64,000 bases of DNA, taken from assembly GCA_963169165.1 (NCBI GenBank), contig CAUJFL010000092.1, forward strand, positions 1-64,000, read 5' to 3'. Position numbers and translations under genes: made by a program. The stretch comes from Myxococcota bacterium. Lineage in GTDB: Bacteria; Myxococcota_A; Polyangia; Polyangiales; Polyangiaceae. This document shows, piece by piece, positions 7,698 to 14,463 of the stretch. Within the stretch, counting starts at the first letter, position 1; the number at the start of each line of letters is the position of its first letter. A model generated the notes under the pieces. It made no database searches and was not told where the DNA came from. It worked only from the letters and a program-made list of their open reading frames with translations.

Positions 7698-9355
7698 GCG
7701 GCTAAGCGCCTCCCCCGCAGCACAGGCACGAAGCCGAGGGGGTTCGCGAGCGCGAACACGAAGCCGCCCGCCTTCGTGTCGATGCGCAGGCCGAGGTTGA
7801 AGGTGAGATCGATCGGGACCCGCGCGAGCCCCGAGTATCCGGCGGGCGGGTCGTCGAGATCGCGCCGCGCGGCGACCGCGTAGACCCCGACCGCCGTGAA
7901 CGCGTCCACGCCGTACACCGAGCGCACGCCCCGGTAGACGGGCACGCGGTGCTCGAGCTGCAGCCGCGCCGCGTACTCTCCGAAGCGCACCTCGGCGACG
8001 TCGGTGCCGAAGAAGTTCGGCGCCGGGCGGCGGTCGGTGTTGAGCTCGAGCACGCGGTCGGGCAACAAATCTGACAGGTCCGCGACGTAGAACCGCTCGA
8101 ACACCGGCGCGTCTCCGGCGATCGCGCCGCCGTACGCCTCGAGCCTGAGCACGTGGCCGTTCTTGGCCTGCCACCAGCGCGAGGCTCGCACCTGCACGCG
8201 CTGGTACGCGTACGACGAGCCGAGCGGGGTCGCGGCGACGTCGAGCGCCGACTGCACGAGCCACCCGCGCGTGGGCAGCACCGGCACGTCGCGCGTGTCG
8301 TGCGTCAGATCGAGGTGCAGCGCCGACAGCAGGCTCACGCCCGGCAGGAGGTGGTAGGCGAGCGGCTCGACGCGCGCGCCCCGCCGATGCGACGCCGCGC
8401 GAGGCAGCTCGGCCTGCACGCGCTCGAGGCGATAGTCGGCGAACAGCTGCGTCGAGACCGAGAGATCGCGCCCGACGCCGAGCGAGCCGCCGAGCCTCCG
8501 GTACCGCACGACGGCGAAGTCCTCGACGCGGCTCGCCCCGCCGACCGGATCGTCGTAGCGCACGTCGCGCGTGCCGTAGAACTCGCGCGCGAGGTTGTAG
8601 AGGAGCGTCCCGTGCGTCATCCACGGCGACCCTCGAAACGACGGATCGAACGTGCGCACGCGCAGCGCGAGCTGATCCTCGGCCACCGCGAACGCGCCGC
8701 CGAGCGTGACGCCGGTGCCTGCGAGGTTGGTCTCCGCCGCGTCGAGGCCGGTGTACGCCGAGAGCGGCCGCGGCTCGCCCGCGCGGTCGGCGGTCGCCGA
8801 CAGCCCGAGCCACACGTCGTTGATGACGATCGTGTTGCGCTCGCGCACGTCGACGACGAGCACCACCGCGCCGCGCTTCGAGCCGCGCCGCAGCGAGTAC
8901 GACACCTTCTGGAAGAAGCCCGTGCCCAGCAGCCGGTAGCGCGAGAGCTCGAGCTCGGGATCGTCGACGTCGAAGACCTGCCCCTCGTGAAACGGCACGT
9001 AGCGCTTCACGACCGACGCGCGGGTGAGGAGGTTGCCGCGCACCTCGTCTCGCTCGAGCAGGTATGTGAGCGACACCTTGCCCAGCACGACCGGCGCCGC
9101 CTCTGGCCCGGCGGCCGGGGCGCTCGCCGCGGGCGCGCTCGACGCCGACGATGAAGCGGCGCTCGACGCCGCGGGCGCGCTCGACGCCGCGGGCGCGCTC
9201 GACGCCGCGGGCGCGCTCGACGCCGATGATGAAGCGGCGCTCGACGGGGCGGCGGGGGCGGGCGCGGCGACGGCCAGATCCTGTGCCCGCGCGAGCGCCG
9301 ACGGGACGAGCACGCACAGCGCGACGACGACGGCGTGACCGCGCTGCGGGCTCAC
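7565..9355 (-). CDS. Omp85/BamA-superfamily outer-membrane protein
   Basis: 596 aa from GTG at 9355. There is a signal peptide (VVVALCVLVPSALARAQ), then about 65 residues of Ala/Ser/Pro low complexity, then one recognisable POTRA-like domain (GQVFDVDDPELELSRYRLLGTGFFQKVSYSLRRG). A beta barrel follows, with the Omp85-like endings VPIDLTFNLGLRIDTKAGGFVFALANPLGF. BamA itself has five POTRAs, so this is a POTRA-poor paralogue of unknown substrate. The barrel should end near residue 550; the last 50 or so residues are Arg-rich and barrel-unlike. That suggests a frameshift at a C5 run, in which case the protein would stop at 7702. Confidence 0.8.
   Translation of the reverse strand: MSPQRGHAVVVALCVLVPSALARAQDLAVAAPAPAAPSSAASSSASSAPAASSAPAASSAPAASSAASSSASSAPAASAPAAGPEAAPVVLGKVSLTYLLERDEVRGNLLTRASVVKRYVPFHEGQVFDVDDPELELSRYRLLGTGFFQKVSYSLRRGSKRGAVVLVVDVRERNTIVINDVWLGLSATADRAGEPRPLSAYTGLDAAETNLAGTGVTLGGAFAVAEDQLALRVRTFDPSFRGSPWMTHGTLLYNLAREFYGTRDVRYDDPVGGASRVEDFAVVRYRRLGGSLGVGRDLSVSTQLFADYRLERVQAELPRAASHRRGARVEPLAYHLLPGVSLLSALHLDLTHDTRDVPVLPTRGWLVQSALDVAATPLGSSYAYQRVQVRASRWWQAKNGHVLRLEAYGGAIAGDAPVFERFYVADLSDLLPDRVLELNTDRRPAPNFFGTDVAEVRFGEYAARLQLEHRVPVYRGVRSVYGVDAFTAVGVYAVAARRDLDDPPAGYSGLARVPIDLTFNLGLRIDTKAGGFVFALANPLGFVPVLRGRRLAACASGPRPWPSSRRRSFRAPRAPTIRRSSRRRPPSSRGTRPSCA
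9126..9246 (-). repeat. 18-bp coding tandem repeat in the Omp85 linker
   Basis: Three copies of GCCGCGGGCGCGCTCGAC in a row, flanked by two copies of a longer variant containing GATGAAGCGGCGCTCGAC. On the coding strand it encodes the SSAPAASSAPAASSAPAASS linker before the POTRA-like domain. Such runs vary in copy number by slippage. Confidence 0.75.
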
Positions 9356-9422
9356 GGCGGCGCACCGGTGGGGCCCCGAGCCACGCGAGCTTCTTCGACG
9401 GGAGCGGGCCCGCGTCGCGCGC

Positions 9423-9773
9423 TCACCCCGGCGGCCAACCGAGCTGGCGTCCGCCGAGGACGTGCAGGTGCAGGTGAAACACGCTCTGTCCGCCGTCGCG
9501 GCCGGTGTTGGCGACCACCCGGTAGCCGCCGTCGGACAGGCCGAGCTCGCGCGCCGCGCGCCGCGCTCCCTGCAGCAGCGCCAGGTGCAGCGCGCCGTGC
9601 TCGGGCGTCAGCTCGTCGAGCGAGGTCACGTGCGCCTTCGGGATCACGAGCGCGTGCACCGGCGCCTGCGGCGACAGATCGTGGAACGCGATCACGTCGT
9701 CGTCCTCGAACACGGTGCGCGCCGGGATCTCGTGCTGCGCGATGCGACAGAAGATGCAAGCGGGGGGCGACAT
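9423..9773 (-). CDS. HIT-family (HinT-like) nucleotide-binding protein
   Basis: The internal ATG at 9773 gives MSPPACIFCRIAQHEIPARTVFEDDD, the standard HinT opening, and 116 aa, the normal size. The catalytic histidine triad is FHLHLHVLGGR near the C-terminus. CxxC at residues 7-10 resembles zinc-binding HIT members. HinT proteins hydrolyse adenosine phosphoramidates and acyl-adenylates. It starts the leftward unit that continues into the Omp85 gene 67 bases on, and diverges from the esterase gene. Confidence 0.92.
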   Translation of the reverse strand: MSPPACIFCRIAQHEIPARTVFEDDDVIAFHDLSPQAPVHALVIPKAHVTSLDELTPEHGALHLALLQGARRAARELGLSDGGYRVVANTGRDGGQSVFHLHLHVLGGRQLGWPPG

Positions 9774-9781
9774 GCGAACGC

Positions 9782-9791
9782 GAGTATACTC
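9782..9791. promoter_or_regulatory. GAGTATACTC palindrome in a divergent promoter gap
   Basis: A perfect 10-base palindrome, the most AT-rich spot in the 74-base gap between the HIT and esterase genes. TATACT on either strand resembles a -10 element, so it might serve both directions. No convincing -35 box is seen. Confidence 0.35.
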
Positions 9792-9847
9792 CGCGCCCGC
9801 CGCGAGGAGCCCGCGCGCGGCGCCGACCCGAAAGGACACTCTCCACC

Positions 9848-10597
9848 TTGGAATTCGTGAGCCCGACCTTGCCGCGCGATCTCTTCGGCTGGCACAGCCC
9901 CCGCCTCGGCATGCACATGCCCATCGCCCGCTACGGCGACTACGGCGACACGCTGCTGCTCTTCCCCACCGCGCAGGCCGACTACCTCGAGTACGAGCGG
10001 TTCTTCCTCATCAAGGTGCTCGAGCCGCTGATCTTCGCGGGGCGCCTCAACGTGTTCGCGATCGACAGCATCAACCGCCACGCCTGGATGAACGATCGCG
10101 TCTCGGCCCCCGAGAAGGTGCGCCGTCAGCAGCTCTACACGGGCTACGTCGAGGAGGAGGTCATGCCGCACATCCGGCGGGTCCTCGGCTCGAGCGACGC
10201 GCGCGTCGCGGTGTGCGGCGCGAGCTTCGGCGCGTTCCACGCGGCCAACCAGTTCTTCCGGCGGCCCGATCTGTTCCACACGCTGATCGCGATGAGCGGC
10301 TTCTTCGACGTCGAGGCCTACACCGACGGCTTCCGCTCGAGCGAGCTGTACTTCAACAACCCCGCCTGGTTCGTCCGCGGCATGCACGACACGTCCGCCT
10401 TCCGCGACAACCGCGTGCACCTCGTGACGGGCTCCGGCGAGTACGAGCGCCCCGACCTGTCGCGCCGCTTCTCGCGGCTGCTGTGGGACAAGGGGATCTG
10501 GAACGATCTCGACGTCTGGGGCCCCGACATGCGGCACGACTGGCCGACCTGGCGCGAGATGCTGCCGTACTACATCGAGCACAAGCTCGGCTGGTGA
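9848..10597 (+). CDS. Esterase-family alpha/beta hydrolase
   Basis: 249 aa. I chose TTG at 9848 because AAAGGA lies 11 bases before it; GTG at 9857 is the alternative, and the track's start at 9335 is spurious. The nucleophile elbow is CGASFGAFHA (GxSxG). The probable catalytic His is in MRHDWPTW near the end, and an acid may lie in the VTGSGEYERPD region. The fold matches the putative esterase family (PF00756: esterase D, mycolyltransferase, enterochelin esterase). There is no signal peptide, so it is probably cytoplasmic; the substrate is unknown. It is translationally coupled (GTGA) to a DNA methyltransferase. Confidence 0.8.
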   Translation: MEFVSPTLPRDLFGWHSPRLGMHMPIARYGDYGDTLLLFPTAQADYLEYERFFLIKVLEPLIFAGRLNVFAIDSINRHAWMNDRVSAPEKVRRQQLYTGYVEEEVMPHIRRVLGSSDARVAVCGASFGAFHAANQFFRRPDLFHTLIAMSGFFDVEAYTDGFRSSELYFNNPAWFVRGMHDTSAFRDNRVHLVTGSGEYERPDLSRRFSRLLWDKGIWNDLDVWGPDMRHDWPTWREMLPYYIEHKLGW

Positions 10598-11451
10598 GCG
10601 CGCGCGGCGAGCATCGCCTGTTTCACGGCGACGCGCTCGACCTCGCGGCCAGGCTGGGCGCGAGGCGGTTTCGCCTGATCTACCTCGATCCGCCGTACGG
10701 GGTCGGCACTTCGCACCGCGCGCGCGCGAAGAAGGGCGCGCGCGCGGACGGCGAGCTCGCCTACTTCGACGGCGGTGATCGCGACGCGCTGCTCGCGATG
10801 CTCCGGCCGCGCCTCGAGGTGCTCCGCGGCCTGCTCGTCGACGACGGCACGCTGTGGCTGCACCTCGACCAGCGCGCCGTACACGAGGCCAAGGTGCTGT
10901 GCGAGGCGGTGTTCGGGCGACGGGCGTTCCTCGGGGAGATCATCTGGATGCCGGGCAACGGCGCGCGCTCCGGGTTCCCGATGACCCACCAGACGCTGCT
11001 GGTGTTCGCGGCGAGCGACGCCCGGCGCGCGCTGTACCGCGGCGACGATCCCGCCCTGCGCGAGCCTTACGCCGCGACGAGCCAGCAGATGCACTTTCGC
11101 GGCCTCGACGAGGACGGCCGCCGGTTCCGCGAGCGCACGATCGCGGGCAAGACCTATCGCTACTACGCCGACGTCGGGCGTCGCCGCGGCAGCGTGTGGG
11201 CCGACCTGCCCGCGATGCTGGCCAACACGCCGCTCCGCGCCGAGGCCACTGGCTACCCCACGCAGAAGCCCATCGCGCTGCTCGACCGGATCGTGCGCGC
11301 GTCGACCGAGGAGGGAGACTGGGTCCTCGATCCGATGTGCGGCTCCGGCACGACGATCGAGGCGGCCGTCCGCGCGGGGCGGCACGCGGTCGGCAACGAC
11401 AGCGGCGAGCTCGCGCACCGCATCGCGACCGAGCGGCTCGCGAGGCTCTGA
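10594..11451 (+). CDS. Orphan site-specific DNA methyltransferase, beta-class
   Basis: The GTG at 10594 overlaps the esterase stop and gives 285 aa; the 578-aa ORF is an over-extension. The catalytic motif IV is YLDPPYGVG near the N-terminus, and the AdoMet-binding motif I is DPMCGSGTTIEAA near the C-terminus, the order of beta-class N6-adenine/N4-cytosine enzymes. TGYPTQKPIALLDRIV is the usual motif X segment just before motif I. No restriction endonuclease gene is adjacent, so it may be a regulatory or solitary methylase. Target sequence unknown. Confidence 0.88.
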   Translation: MSARGEHRLFHGDALDLAARLGARRFRLIYLDPPYGVGTSHRARAKKGARADGELAYFDGGDRDALLAMLRPRLEVLRGLLVDDGTLWLHLDQRAVHEAKVLCEAVFGRRAFLGEIIWMPGNGARSGFPMTHQTLLVFAASDARRALYRGDDPALREPYAATSQQMHFRGLDEDGRRFRERTIAGKTYRYYADVGRRRGSVWADLPAMLANTPLRAEATGYPTQKPIALLDRIVRASTEEGDWVLDPMCGSGTTIEAAVRAGRHAVGNDSGELAHRIATERLARL

Positions 11452-11497
11452 CCGCATCCGCGCGAAGAATCGCCGGCTTTCGTGCTACAGCGACGCG

Positions 11498-12367
11498 ATG
11501 CGCTTCTCTGCTTGTTCGATCGTCGCCGTGCTCTCCTCAGTCCTCGCGCTGCCCCTCGCGTGCGGCGGCTCGGACCCGTCGTCGACCGACGACTCGAGCT
11601 CCTCGAGCGCGGGCAAGAGCGGGGCGGCAGGAGCGAGCGCCGGAGCAGCAGGCGCGAGCGCGGGCAAGGCCGGGGCGGCGGGCGCGAGCGCGGGCGCGGC
11701 GGGAGCGAGCGCGGGCAAGGCCGGGGCGGCGGGAGCGAGCGCGGGCGCGGCGGGAGCGAGCGCGGGCAAGGCCGGGGCGGCGGGCGCGAGCGCGGGCGCA
11801 GCAGGCGCGGGCGCCGGAGCGGCGGGCGCGAGCGCGGGCGCCGCGGGAGCGAGCGGCGGAGCGGCAGGAGCGAGCGCGGGCGGCGCGAGCGGCGCCGCGG
11901 GAGCCTCCGACGCGAAGTGTACGCCGTCGACGCCGTGCCAATCCCCCAGCGAGTTCTGCAACTACTCGGACAACCTCTGCGGCGCGACCATGTACGTCGG
12001 CCACTGCAAGGCGCGCCCCGTGGGCTGCAGCGCCGTCTACAGCCCGGTCTGCGGCTGCGACGGCAAGGTCTACCCCAACAGCTGCAGCGCCAACGCGCTC
12101 GGCTTCGATCTCGCCAACGAGGGCGCCTGCGCGCCACCGGACGCGAAGCTCTTCGCGTGCGGACCCTATTTCTGCGACAAGGCGACCGAGTACTGCGAGA
12201 AGATCGGCGATCTTCCCAGCATCGCCGACTCGTACGAGTGCAAGTCGCTCCCGCCGGTCTGCAAGGGCGTCGCGAGCTGCGACTGCCTCGACAAGACGAT
12301 CTGCGGCACACAAGAGTGCGTGGAGACGCCCGACGGCGGCCACCGCACCGTCTGCCCGGGCCCCTGA
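11498..12367 (+). CDS. Lipoprotein with Gly/Ala/Ser repeat linker and Kazal domain
   Basis: 289 aa. The signal ends in LALPLAC. Residues 39-106 are four copies of a 17-residue unit, GKAGAAGASAGAAGASA, then more Gly/Ala/Ser. The C-terminal half is Cys-rich and includes a Kazal-type protease-inhibitor motif: CSAVYSPVCGCDGKVYPNSCSANAL, with a matching terminal Cys. A second Cys-rich module follows (CGPYFCDKATEYC). It is likely displayed outside the inner membrane on a long flexible stalk; it may bind or inhibit serine proteases (inference). The start is an ATG 46 bases after the methyltransferase. Confidence 0.82.
   Translation: MRFSACSIVAVLSSVLALPLACGGSDPSSTDDSSSSSAGKSGAAGASAGAAGASAGKAGAAGASAGAAGASAGKAGAAGASAGAAGASAGKAGAAGASAGAAGAGAGAAGASAGAAGASGGAAGASAGGASGAAGASDAKCTPSTPCQSPSEFCNYSDNLCGATMYVGHCKARPVGCSAVYSPVCGCDGKVYPNSCSANALGFDLANEGACAPPDAKLFACGPYFCDKATEYCEKIGDLPSIADSYECKSLPPVCKGVASCDCLDKTICGTQECVETPDGGHRTVCPGP
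11612..11815 (+). repeat. 51-bp tandem repeat, four coding copies
   Basis: Four consecutive 51-base units, each starting GGCAAG and encoding GK(S/A)GAAGASAGAAGA(S/G)A. They form the stalk of the Kazal lipoprotein. The near-identity of the units at DNA level suggests recent or ongoing copy-number change. Confidence 0.85.
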
Positions 12368-12370
12368 GCG

Positions 12371-12390
12371 CCGGGCAAATGCTCGCCCGG
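12371..12390 (+). terminator. Weak hairpin after the Kazal lipoprotein gene
   Basis: CCGGGC, an 8-base loop, GCCCGG, starting three bases after the TGA. The stem is only six pairs and there is no T-run, so termination is a guess. Confidence 0.3.
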
Positions 12391-12423
12391 TAGGCCGAGT
12401 TGTGGCATAGGCGGCCCCTTGCC

Positions 12424-13086
12424 ATGGCCAGCGAAGAAGCGCTTACGCCCTCGACCGACTCGACCCCGCCGGAGCCGGCCCCCGCCGCCAAGAAGGGCCT
12501 GAGCAGGCGCCTCTACGACTATTGCTTGAAGTGGGCCGGCACCCCGTACGCGATGCCCGCGCTCTGCGTGATGAGCTTCGCCGAGGCGTCGTTCTTCCCG
12601 TTGCCGCCCGACGCGCTGCTCCTGCCGATGTGCTTCGCCAAGCCGAAGCGCAGCTTCGTGTACGCGACCGCGTGCACGCTCGCGAGCGTGATAGGCGGCA
12701 TGCTCGGCTACTACATCGGGCACGCGCTCTGGGAGCAGGCGGGCCTGTCGCACTGGTTCATCCCGCGCATCTTCTCTCAGGCGGCCTTCGACAAGGTGAA
12801 GGCGATGTACGTCGGCAACGCCTTCGTGATCATCGCGCTGAAGGGCCTCACGCCCATCCCCTTCAAGATCGTGACGATCACCGCGGGCGTCGCCAAGATC
12901 CCGTTCGGCGAGTTCGTCGCGGCGTCGATCGTGTGCCGCGGCATCCGCTTCTACGCCGAGGCCACGCTCATCTATTTCTTCGGCGAGAAGGTGCGTCCCA
13001 TCGTCGAGAAGTACCTGACCCCGCTGATGCTCGCGGCGTTCGTGCTGCTCGTCGGCGGCTTCGTCCTGATCAAGCTCTACAAGTGA
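12424..13086 (+). CDS. VTT/DedA-like (YqaA-type) membrane protein
   Basis: 220 aa from ATG at 12424. The first 35 residues are a soluble Pro/Ala segment. Then come four to five hydrophobic segments with the family's re-entrant-loop region: MSFAEASFFPLPPDALLLPMCF near the start, and LKGLTPIPFKIVTITAGVAKIPFGEFVAASIVCRGIRF later. VTT-domain proteins are linked to lipid scrambling or flipping. It is followed 15 bases later by the FHA-sigma54 regulator. Confidence 0.85.
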   Translation: MASEEALTPSTDSTPPEPAPAAKKGLSRRLYDYCLKWAGTPYAMPALCVMSFAEASFFPLPPDALLLPMCFAKPKRSFVYATACTLASVIGGMLGYYIGHALWEQAGLSHWFIPRIFSQAAFDKVKAMYVGNAFVIIALKGLTPIPFKIVTITAGVAKIPFGEFVAASIVCRGIRFYAEATLIYFFGEKVRPIVEKYLTPLMLAAFVLLVGGFVLIKLYK

Positions 13087-13101
13087 GGTGACGTGCCGCC
13101 G

Positions 13102-14463
13102 ATGAGGCTCCGCGACGACTCGTTCCTCGAGGCCACGGTCGTCGGGCCGGGCCGCATCGAGGTGCTCACCGGCTCGCTCGCGGTCGAGGCCGATCCGAAG
13201 CGTCGCGTCGAGGTCGGCGCCGAGGCGCTGCTCGTCGGGCGGCACGGCTCGTGTCAGCTCGTGGTCGACGATCGGCGCGTCTCGTCCGTGCACGCCGAGG
13301 TCGTCGCGACCGAGCGCGGCGTGCGGCTGCGCGATCTCTCGAGCAAGAACGGCACGTTCATCCAGGGCGTGCGCGTCGGCGAGGTGTTCCTCACGCACAG
13401 GGCGCGCATCAAGCTCGGCGAGACGACCCTCGCCTTCGAGCCGTCGAAGGGCCCGCGCGCCGTCGAGGAGGTCTCGTCGTTCGGTCCGCTGGTCGGCCAG
13501 AGCCACGAGATGCGCGCGCTCTTCGGTCGCCTGCGCCGCATCGCCGCCACCGAGCTGACGGTCCTCGTCGGCGGCGAGACCGGCACCGGAAAAGAGCTGC
13601 TGGCGCGCGCGATCCACCTCGGGAGCCCCCGCGCGAAGGGGCCGTTCGTCGTCGTCGACTGCGGCAGCATCCCGCAGACGCTGGCCGAGGCGACGCTGTT
13701 CGGTCACGAGAAGGGCGCGTTCACCGGCGCGACCGAGCGGCGCGCGTCGCCGTTCGTCGAGGCCGACGGCGGCACGATCTTCCTCGACGAGCTCGGCGAG
13801 CTGCCGGTCGACCTTCAACCGAAGCTGCTGCGCGCGCTCGCCGAGCGGCGCATCAAGCCCGTCGGCAGCAACACCTACCGCCCGGTCGACGTGCGGGTCG
13901 TGGCGGCCACGCGGCGCGATCTCGTCCGCGAGGTCAACGACGGCGTCTTCCGCAGCGATCTGTTCTTTCGCGTCGCCGAGGTGCGCGTCGATCTGCCGCC
14001 GCTGCGCGCCCGCCTCGACGACATCCCCGCGCTCGTCCGCCGCCTGCTCGCCGATCTCGGCGCCGAGAGCGCGTTCTCGCGCGTGACCGACGAGTCGCTG
14101 TCGCGCCTGCGTCGCCACGACTGGCCGGGCAACGTGCGGGAGCTGCGCAGCGCCGTCGCGGTGACGCTCGCGCTGACCGATCCCGGCGAGCCCCTCGAGA
14201 TCTCGCCGAGCTCCGGCGGCCTCGCCGAGCTCGCCCCCAGCCGCGCCGAGGCGTCGTCGCCGTCCGACCCGCAGTCGCCCGCGGCGTTCAAGGACGCGAA
14301 GCAGGCCGCGCTCGCCGGCTTCGAGCGCGACTATTTCATGCGGCTCTCCGACGCGTGTCAGGGCAACGTCTCCGAGATGGCCCGGCGATCGGGGCTCGAG
14401 CGCGCGCACGTTCGGATGTACCTGCGGCGCCACGAGCTCGCCGACCGGTCGAGGGGCTCATGA
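13102..14463 (+). CDS. FHA-domain sigma-54-dependent activator
   Basis: I prefer the ATG at 13102, since GAGGTG at 13085-13090 is too close to the track's GTG at 13093. N-terminal FHA domain (about 25-105): GRHGSCQLVVDDRRVSSVHAEV and LRDLSSKNGTFI, a phosphothreonine-binding fold. The central AAA+ domain has Walker A GETGTGKE, the sigma-54 contact loop GAFTGA, and Walker B TIFLDELGEL. The C-terminus is a Fis-type helix-turn-helix (NVSEMARRSGLERAHVRMYLRRHEL). FHA-type activators are a myxobacterial speciality, tied to Ser/Thr kinases. The stop overlaps the next gene as ATGA. Confidence 0.95.
   Translation: MRLRDDSFLEATVVGPGRIEVLTGSLAVEADPKRRVEVGAEALLVGRHGSCQLVVDDRRVSSVHAEVVATERGVRLRDLSSKNGTFIQGVRVGEVFLTHRARIKLGETTLAFEPSKGPRAVEEVSSFGPLVGQSHEMRALFGRLRRIAATELTVLVGGETGTGKELLARAIHLGSPRAKGPFVVVDCGSIPQTLAEATLFGHEKGAFTGATERRASPFVEADGGTIFLDELGELPVDLQPKLLRALAERRIKPVGSNTYRPVDVRVVAATRRDLVREVNDGVFRSDLFFRVAEVRVDLPPLRARLDDIPALVRRLLADLGAESAFSRVTDESLSRLRRHDWPGNVRELRSAVAVTLALTDPGEPLEISPSSGGLAELAPSRAEASSPSDPQSPAAFKDAKQAALAGFERDYFMRLSDACQGNVSEMARRSGLERAHVRMYLRRHELADRSRGS

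Noticed and set aside
11612-11815. Possible CRISPR-like array
   Set aside because: The 51-base units are contiguous, with no unique spacers, and encode the repetitive linker of a lipoprotein.
12401-12422. Possible sigma-54 promoter (TGGCAT ... TTGC)
   Set aside because: The spacing between the GG and GC elements is 15 bases (or 9 with another choice), not the required 10.
12166-14433. 755-residue minus-strand ORF
   Set aside because: Antisense shadow of the VTT and FHA-sigma54 genes; no recognisable domain.
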